Origin: Pomphorhynchus laevis | Lineage: Eukaryota > Acanthocephala > Palaeacanthocephala > Echinorhynchida > Pomphorhynchidae | Direction of reading: 5' to 3' | Assembly: GCA_012934845.2 (NCBI GenBank) | Contig: WNNJ02003838.1 | Span: 19,485-83,484 of the forward strand | DNA length: 64,000 bases | Shown: positions 58,432 through 64,000 of the stretch, piece by piece | Layout of the letters: every line of letters starts with the position of its first letter | Position numbering within the stretch: position 1 is the stretch's first letter | Made by a program: the position numbers and the translations under genes | The notes under the pieces: model-generated | What the model was told of the DNA's origin: nothing | The model's input: only the letters and a program-made list of their open reading frames with translations | Database searches by the model: none

Positions 58432-58548
58432 CTTCGAATTGAGCTTCTCAAGCAATTCTACAGATGCTTTTGTTATAGCTTCCAACTGTTTGCATGTCGA
58501 TTGCAATTCGGTTATGAAATTACTTAAAGCGTTTCTTAAAGGGCACAT
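58432..58548 (-). CDS. Possible 5' exon of the ATRX-like gene (unlinked)
   Basis: Minus strand from a candidate ATG at 58548: CPLRNALSNFITELQSTCKQ, then LEAITKASVELLEKLNSK, ending at a good donor TTCGAAG|GTAAAT (58432). A helical, heptad-like sequence. There is no acceptor that keeps phase with 58701, and its end (phase 0) does not fit the exon at 57234, which needs one base. It may be a start exon followed by an unseen small exon. Confidence 0.45.
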
Positions 58549-58700
58549 TCAAAACAAAAGAATTAAATCAATTGGTCTGCCATATTGAACTAATTAATCT
58601 ATAAATCGTTTCAAGAATATATAAGATTAGTACAATTTTAAAAACAAGTTTAATATTAAAATACAAATATATGTTTAAATAAGTTGCTTATACAAATAAC

Positions 58701-58842
58701 CTTTGGCAAAATATCATATAGGGATTGACATGGGCTACATATTTTATTTTTAATTTGTAACAAAATGTTCAATTTCTTTCTGTACTGTATTTTAATTCTG
58801 GAAGAACTATTATCCTCGCAAATTCTGTAACTTGTCAAAGAG
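58701..58842 (-). CDS. Possible exon, unlinked
   Basis: The acceptor is ACTGTAG| and the donor CCAAAG|GTTATT. It encodes SLTSYRICEDNSSSRIKIQY, then KKLNILLQIKNKICSPCQSL and YDILPK. The Cys-x-x-Cys near the end could be the last knuckle of a zinc-binding domain such as the ADD domain that begins vertebrate ATRX, but the rest of that domain is not visible. The outgoing phase does not fit 58548. Treated as a candidate only. Confidence 0.35.
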
Positions 58843-58859
58843 CTACAGTATTGAAAATT

Positions 58860-59700
58860 TACAGATTAATTTTAGCTGATGCGATCTATTCATCTTAAAA
58901 TGTTTTCCAAGTTACTGGATCCTTACATTTGAGATGCTACTTTACATGTTCTAAAATCTCTTTCAAGTTGAAACCGTCTCAGTAGTGACAGTTTGATAAT
59001 ATTACAGACTCACTCGCATTAAGGTGCTTATACAAATAAGCGCCTTATATCTTAAAATATCTTAAAATAAAGTTTAAATATCTTAAATTTTTTAAATTAA
59101 TAATTGCTTTTGTATTAAACACTTTTTGCAAACATTGTAAACTAATTTTTTAATAAGATATTGATTTCATTAAGATATTAATAATTAAATATTAATAAGA
59201 TATTAATGAATTAATTTTACGAAAATTGTCATGATAAGATATTAATTCATTTTCCGAAAATTATGAAAATTTTATAAAATTCCATAAGAACATTTTATTG
59301 AATTTACAAAAAATTAAATTTGAAAATCTAATAATTTACATCATATATTCTCAAATACTAAAAAGAAATCAGCAAAATTGGTATTCTATAATATGGAAAT
59401 TATATAATCACTATATTAATGTGCCTATCGTATTTCATTTGAATCTAAAATATGAAAAACTTATTATTTTCATTTCAAAAAAATTAATAACAAAACTAAT
59501 CTTCAAAGCGGTGGTTCCATAACACCGTCTAATTGTTAGTTTACTGACTGACATATATTTTTTAATACCAAAATTAATCACTCCATTTAAATAAAACAGC
59601 GTAAAAGATAACTTTTGATTTAAATAAAGAAATTAGTAAAGTCAAATAAACCAATAATTAGTTGGTGAAGATATAATCAGTTTATATTCTAAAGATCAGT
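58860..59700. other. Intergenic or 5' region, A+T-rich
   Basis: Between the NDUFS6-like stop and the first candidate ATRX exons. It should contain the ATRX promoter. I see no CpG-rich or other promoter-like segment, and the open frame at 59298-59522 lacks support. Confidence 0.35.
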
Positions 59701-59705
59701 AAATA

Positions 59706-59951
59706 TTACAAATTTTGATTTCGATTATATTCTTCTAAGCTAATTGCGGGTCCATGGATATCGGCATTATAAAATTTCTTCTGGATAAATCGTCTACCGC
59801 TGTAACCACATGTTTTAACTTCTGGCAACTCTAGGTTTAAATATTTAATCGGATGTCCAAGCACACCACCACCAGTAGACGCCACACTGTTATTTTCGAC
59901 CAGAATAATAGGGGCCGTGGCAATCTCAGCGATTGCAGGATGCTTTGTCAC
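59706..59951 (-). CDS. ndufs6: NDUFS6-like complex I subunit, last exon
   Basis: Acceptor TTTTAG| at 59952, phase 0, 81 codons to TAA 59708-59706. It reads VTKHPAIAEIATAPIILVEN, then TGGGVLGHPIKYLNLE, and VKTCGYSGRRFIQKKF. The GGG.LGHP..Y.NL....TCGY.G..F pattern is the zf-CHCC domain of NDUFS6 (13-kDa accessory subunit of mitochondrial NADH dehydrogenase, matrix side). The family binds zinc by Cys, His, Cys, Cys. Here the first and last ligand positions are Ser (VASTGGG, CGYSG), each one base from Cys. No stop or frameshift is present. An extra tail of about 20 residues follows the domain. Upstream exons were not found. Confidence 0.7.
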   Translation of the reverse strand: MTKHPAIAEIATAPIILVENNSVASTGGGVLGHPIKYLNLELPEVKTCGYSGRRFIQKKFYNADIHGPAISLEEYNRNQNL

Positions 59952-60890
59952 CTAAAAGTAATCAGAAAGTAATCAGATAAGTTGATGCAATGGAAGCGCA
60001 TACATAAAGAAATCAAAAATTATTTTTAGAATTTAGCAATTTCTACAATTTTATATTCTACAAAATCAGTAAAATTTATAATTTGTGAAAGCTGATATAA
60101 ACTAATTTTCAAATTTTTGATAATTGGCAACAGTAAAGAAAAGCATTTTAAAATTCCAGATAAGCGTGAACAGTAGCTTGAACAGTTTAAGAAAAATATT
60201 TCTGTTATTTATGATATAAATTTATTTTGATAAATATTTTAACAGAATTATTTCCATGTAATTAACAAATAAATTGTTATATATTATTAACAATAATATA
60301 GATAAATGACAGAATTTACATATTTAAATAAAAATAAAAAAACGTATATTTTTTTAATTTTAAATTTTTATTATATATTACATTGCAGGAACCATTGACA
60401 TAGGTTCCTGCAAATTAAGATATTATTTAGTAATCTTATAAGCAAATTTAAGTGAATATTCAATATGTACAAAGTGTGACTATTTTGATTTAACACCGAT
60501 GATTATAATATAAATAATAATATAATGTAATTAATATAATAATTATACTATATAATATATATCATATAATATATATACTATAAATTATACTATATTATCT
60601 ACTATATTATATATACTATATAATATATAGTATATATTATTACATTATATATATTACATTTGTTTGTATTTTATTCGACAGTTTAAATAGTGCCCATATT
60701 TAGAAGGCTGAAGAACTTTAAACTTTATTTGTATATATTTTCATTATTATGTATTATCATATAATTATAATTAATTATATAATTAATTATTAAAATTTAT
60801 TACTTTTCTAATTTTTATATTATATTACATTGGCATAGGCTCCTGCAAATGGGCCTTCATTAGAATTTTAAATAACCTTTTCAAAATAAC
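59952..60890. other. A+T-rich stretch, no exon identified
   Basis: Should contain or lead to upstream NDUFS6-like exons. It holds TATATAATATATA-type simple repeats (60515-60660) and two copies of ATTACATTGGCATAGG/ATTGACATAGGTTCCTGCAA (about 60380-60410 and 60825-60850). No reading frame with splice signals is supported. Confidence 0.4.
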
Positions 60891-60899
60891 AATCCATTT

Positions 60900-63710
60900 C
60901 AAATTATTTAACAAGTGTATGGTTCAATATCTCGGCTACTTATTCGATGATTCCTCAGACTGGCTGAACACACCCTCGCCAATAGAATATTTATTTTTGT
61001 ACGTAGCCATGTAAAAGATGATAATAGTCCCACTTTCGCTTATTGGCATTTTCCTTGTTATAGTCCTTAAACATATATTGGACACGGTTCCTGTGGCACC
61101 AATGGCAGCCCGTATTAATGGAGAGAATCCACTGTGTTCAATTTCCAGAATCATTTCATCGTATTTCTCGTACTTCCGTTGTTCATGATAATGAAAAGCC
61201 TTATTTGGAGATTTTTCAAGATAGGCAGGAGCATGATTATTGTATATGCAGACATCGAAAAATTTCCTCTCCAGCCTCTCTTTAAAAGGCCGTTACAAAC
61301 AATATATGATCTTGCCTCTTTTTGTCGAGTAGTTGTCGAATTTTCAAAGTCATTTCCTCTACTGGTTGCAATGATGGCTGAGTATACACACACCAACAAC
61401 ATTCACTGCTTTAAACAAAAGATCACGAACCTCATTGTGGCGAATGAAATTAAGTATCTTTTATACGAGAGGGCATGAGTTGTTAGTTGTTGCTTACATT
61501 TGCATTGCTTAGGCAAGTTCTTAGGAGTAAAGTTGTAGCGAGTGCGCAATTCATCTTAAAATTATTGTGCAGACATATGAAACCTTTGAGATACAAGATG
61601 CTTAGACGTTAACCAATTAGATGATCCCTTTGAAGATACATATTGTAAAGATTTTTATTTTCATATGGAGCAGTTTCTATTATATTGTTTAAACTACTTT
61701 GATATACCTCTTTTTTAAATTTTGTTTTTCCGACAAAGGTTTGGTCATCAAAGCTTCTATATTTTCGTCATTTATATTACAGAGCATTTTTGCCAAAAAA
61801 GGCATGATGAACGATATTTATAGACAACATCTGTTGACGTGTTTCGAATTCCAATTCCACCAAAAACTGTAGATAATGAGCAAACATTCCAAATGCTGTC
61901 ATCCATTTCAGAATCAAATAATGATTGTATCATCACAGTTTTTATGGCATCTTGGAGCGGAGTAAACCATTTACATTTATATTCAGTACTGCGACATAAA
62001 TGTAACTATGCTTTTTGTGCTCCGATGCAATAAGGAGCATAAGCTTACTGTACATCTAATTAAACAGCTGAGGCTAGTTTTTATACTAGTGCAGTCCACC
62101 CTCATATTTTAGCACAACAAAGCTGTTTAACGAAATTTGTTGTTCATACTGGAGACACAAGAACTCTCAAACCATCATTATTTATATGTATTCTTTCTTT
62201 CCCAAATATATTACTTGCTTTAGCAACTAAGTTGGAATGAACTAATAATTTTGACTTGTTCGTATTGATGAAATATCCATGCTATGGACCTATTGATCTA
62301 AGTAGCTTCCATTAGCCAAAGATGTAATGGCAAATCCTGGCATTACAAGTGGATCACCTTACGTAAATCCTTCGCAGGATTTTAAGTTTCCCCCTTGTCC
62401 AACTAACCTTGCATCGTCAGAATATGTATTCAAGAGAAACTGTAATAGCGCTGGACATATCATATCAACATTCGCCAATATGACACGTCTATTAACCATG
62501 TTGAATGCACTCTTTGCATCAACTGATAAAACTCCATATTCCTCATTAGAATGAAAATAGTTTTTTGAAATTAAATGTATAGCGTAACTTATGCAACCGC
62601 ACTAACCAGAACAAAATTGAATGTTGCTTGGAACTGCTTGTAAACCTTCCTGTGCTACCATCATAATAGCCTTACCGATTATTTTACGAGTAATTTCACC
62701 CACTCCAATAGACCTAATTCCTGGGTTTTTGTTAAGAGCAACTATGCGACTAACAACAGAGGCTTCCAATGTTTTCGGAGGCATTAGTTCACTAGCTATA
62801 CGGATCGCAAACATTATGATGGCATCGGAAAAAATCAGCTTCAGTAATGCCAAATAAAATATCCACTCCAATGAGTTCGTTTGGCTGCCTGAACTATCAT
62901 AATTCCATGATTTTTAAATATATGGAAGGGTGATGTATCGCACGATTTTTGATCTGTGCAGTCAATTTCATATATTTGTCAAAGGTTTTGCACTTGGATG
63001 TGGCTTTCTTAAATAATCCAAGACAAATTATTTCTCATATTTATCATCAAGTTTAAGAACTGGATTTTCTATCGACTCTTGACTTAATGCTCAGATATCG
63101 GCTCCTACTTTATCAGATTGCATTAGTCTCGAAAAAGTTTTTAATTTGTCCTGCGGCGTTGTTGTTCTCACTCTGCATTGTTGAGACGATTTTATTTACA
63201 AGAACTTTGTTTCTTCAAATAAACCCCTGAATTTGACTGATTTCCAACGATCGAGTCTTCTTTGAAGAGTTCTGCTGATTAAATTTGTTTTTCGATTCAT
63301 TATTATCCGCAGCAAAGTTTGACTAATGACAATGATTTCTTTAAGTCCTGTCCAGTAGGTATGTTTGCAATCACTGTATATTTAGATGTAAAAAGTTCAA
63401 CAAAAGTTTTACTTACATCACACTGAGGGAGATAAATTAAGTTGGGACGCAATGAAATGACATCAATATACATCAATGCTTCGATCCATTGTTTATTTAT
63501 ATTCTGATATTATTTTCATTATTAGACGTTAGAATTCCTCCTATAGCCAAAAAATTATGGATTGTCCCTGAAATTTGAGGATCATCAGAATTTACTGTTT
63601 GTTCACATTCGGAATCTTCTACTAACGGCGAGACCTTCCTTTGCAGTGTAGCATTGTTTTGACAATCAAGGGCAGAACCGTTTGTTACAAGATATGTTAC
63701 TCTAGTCATT
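60900..63710 (-). mobile_element. Decayed LINE-like retroelement, minus strand
   Basis: Minus strand, shifting frames. 62871-62602 reads IASELMPPKTLEASVVSRIV then NKNPGIRSIGVGEITRKIIG, the R.I.L.K.PG.RPIGVGE..RRI.GK block before RT motif A. Next, LSVDAKSAFNMVNRRVILAN, DMICPALLQFLLNTYSDDAR and EGFT-stop-GDPLVMPG (VDA..AFN.LNR and EGTTQGDPL motifs). Near 61800-61960, PLQDAIKTVMIQSLF and FGGIGI. At 61480-60950, RHNEVRDLL, RKFFDVCIYNNHAPAYLE and YDEMILEIEHSGFSPLI match the conserved FDVRVFNP.A....Y..HE...VE..SFTPL end. Many stops. Different from the LINE at 7.6-10.6 kb. The frame 63709-63497 may be its N-terminal part. Confidence 0.78.
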
Positions 63711-64000
63711 GTATTACAAATTCGTGCGCTCTCAGGCCATAATAGCTAACGCGGCTTGAGTTCTGTTCAAAACTTGTGGCTTTGTCTATATTATCGCTCA
63801 CAAAGTTGAGATCTGCTCAAAACTTGCAGCTTTGCGTATATTATTGTATATAGAATCTCACTTGGTTTTATACGTCGAGCGTACGACTTTCTTCATACTT
63901 AATAAATGCTTCGTAGGTTTTCGTGGTTCGTATATTGGCGTGATTTATATATATATATTGTGGATTTTATCTCTCAAAACTTTTTTATGTATAATAATAT

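Noticed and set aside
61134-61478. Plus-strand 114-codon frame
   Set aside because: It is the shadow of the minus-strand LINE C-terminal domain, which has recognisable motifs.

Overview
The window is eukaryotic and animal: very A+T-rich DNA with split genes, GT-AG introns and many decayed retroelements. There are no bacterial-style gene runs. Introns fall into two size classes: about 31-90 bases, and 1-12 kb filled with transposon debris. The 31-base introns, the A+T content and the transposon mix resemble flatworms, but the sequence does not settle the species.

The main gene is an ATRX/XNP-type SNF2 chromatin remodeller on the minus strand. I could join 25 exons by hand from 57234 down to a stop at 15437. 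Reading phase agrees at every junction (2 carried-in bases plus 1,117 codons including the stop). Helicase motifs I, II (DEGH), III, IV, V and VI appear in order. Two further possible 5' exons (58432-58548 and 58701-58842) do not join in phase. Upstream on the same strand is the last exon of an NDUFS6-like complex I gene (59706-59951) in which two of the four zinc ligands are serine. Downstream, an unrecognised Ser/Lys-rich gene ends at 3381. Its exon at 6323-6443 lies in a 1.37-kb block that is repeated almost identically 7,145 bases away (12208-13579). A tRNA-Ala(AGC) gene lies at 951-1022, and an unrecognised broken plus-strand coding relic at about 2262-3037.

Layout: 1-3.1 kb, direct repeats, tRNA, coding relic. 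3.4-13.6 kb, the unrecognised gene with a LINE (7.6-10.6 kb) and the duplicated block. 15.4-57.2 kb, the ATRX-like gene. Its introns hold LINE fragments, a rearranged Penelope-like element (25.3-27.2 kb), fold-back elements, copies of a second Penelope-related RT family (28, 46-47 and 53-55 kb) and a nearly complete L2/CR1-like LINE (47.9-52.4 kb) interrupted by two minisatellites. 56.0-58.3 kb, a 185-base inverted repeat enclosing two ATRX-like exons and a hairpin with hammerhead-ribozyme-like cores. 59.7 kb, NDUFS6-like. 60.9-63.7 kb, another decayed LINE.

The host genes are one probable chromatin remodeller, one mitochondrial complex I subunit and one unknown; nothing suggests they act together. 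The most notable items are the serine-substituted NDUFS6-like zinc site, the recent duplication with its breakpoint inside an exon, the hammerhead-like motifs, the head-to-head Penelope element and the 31-base introns.
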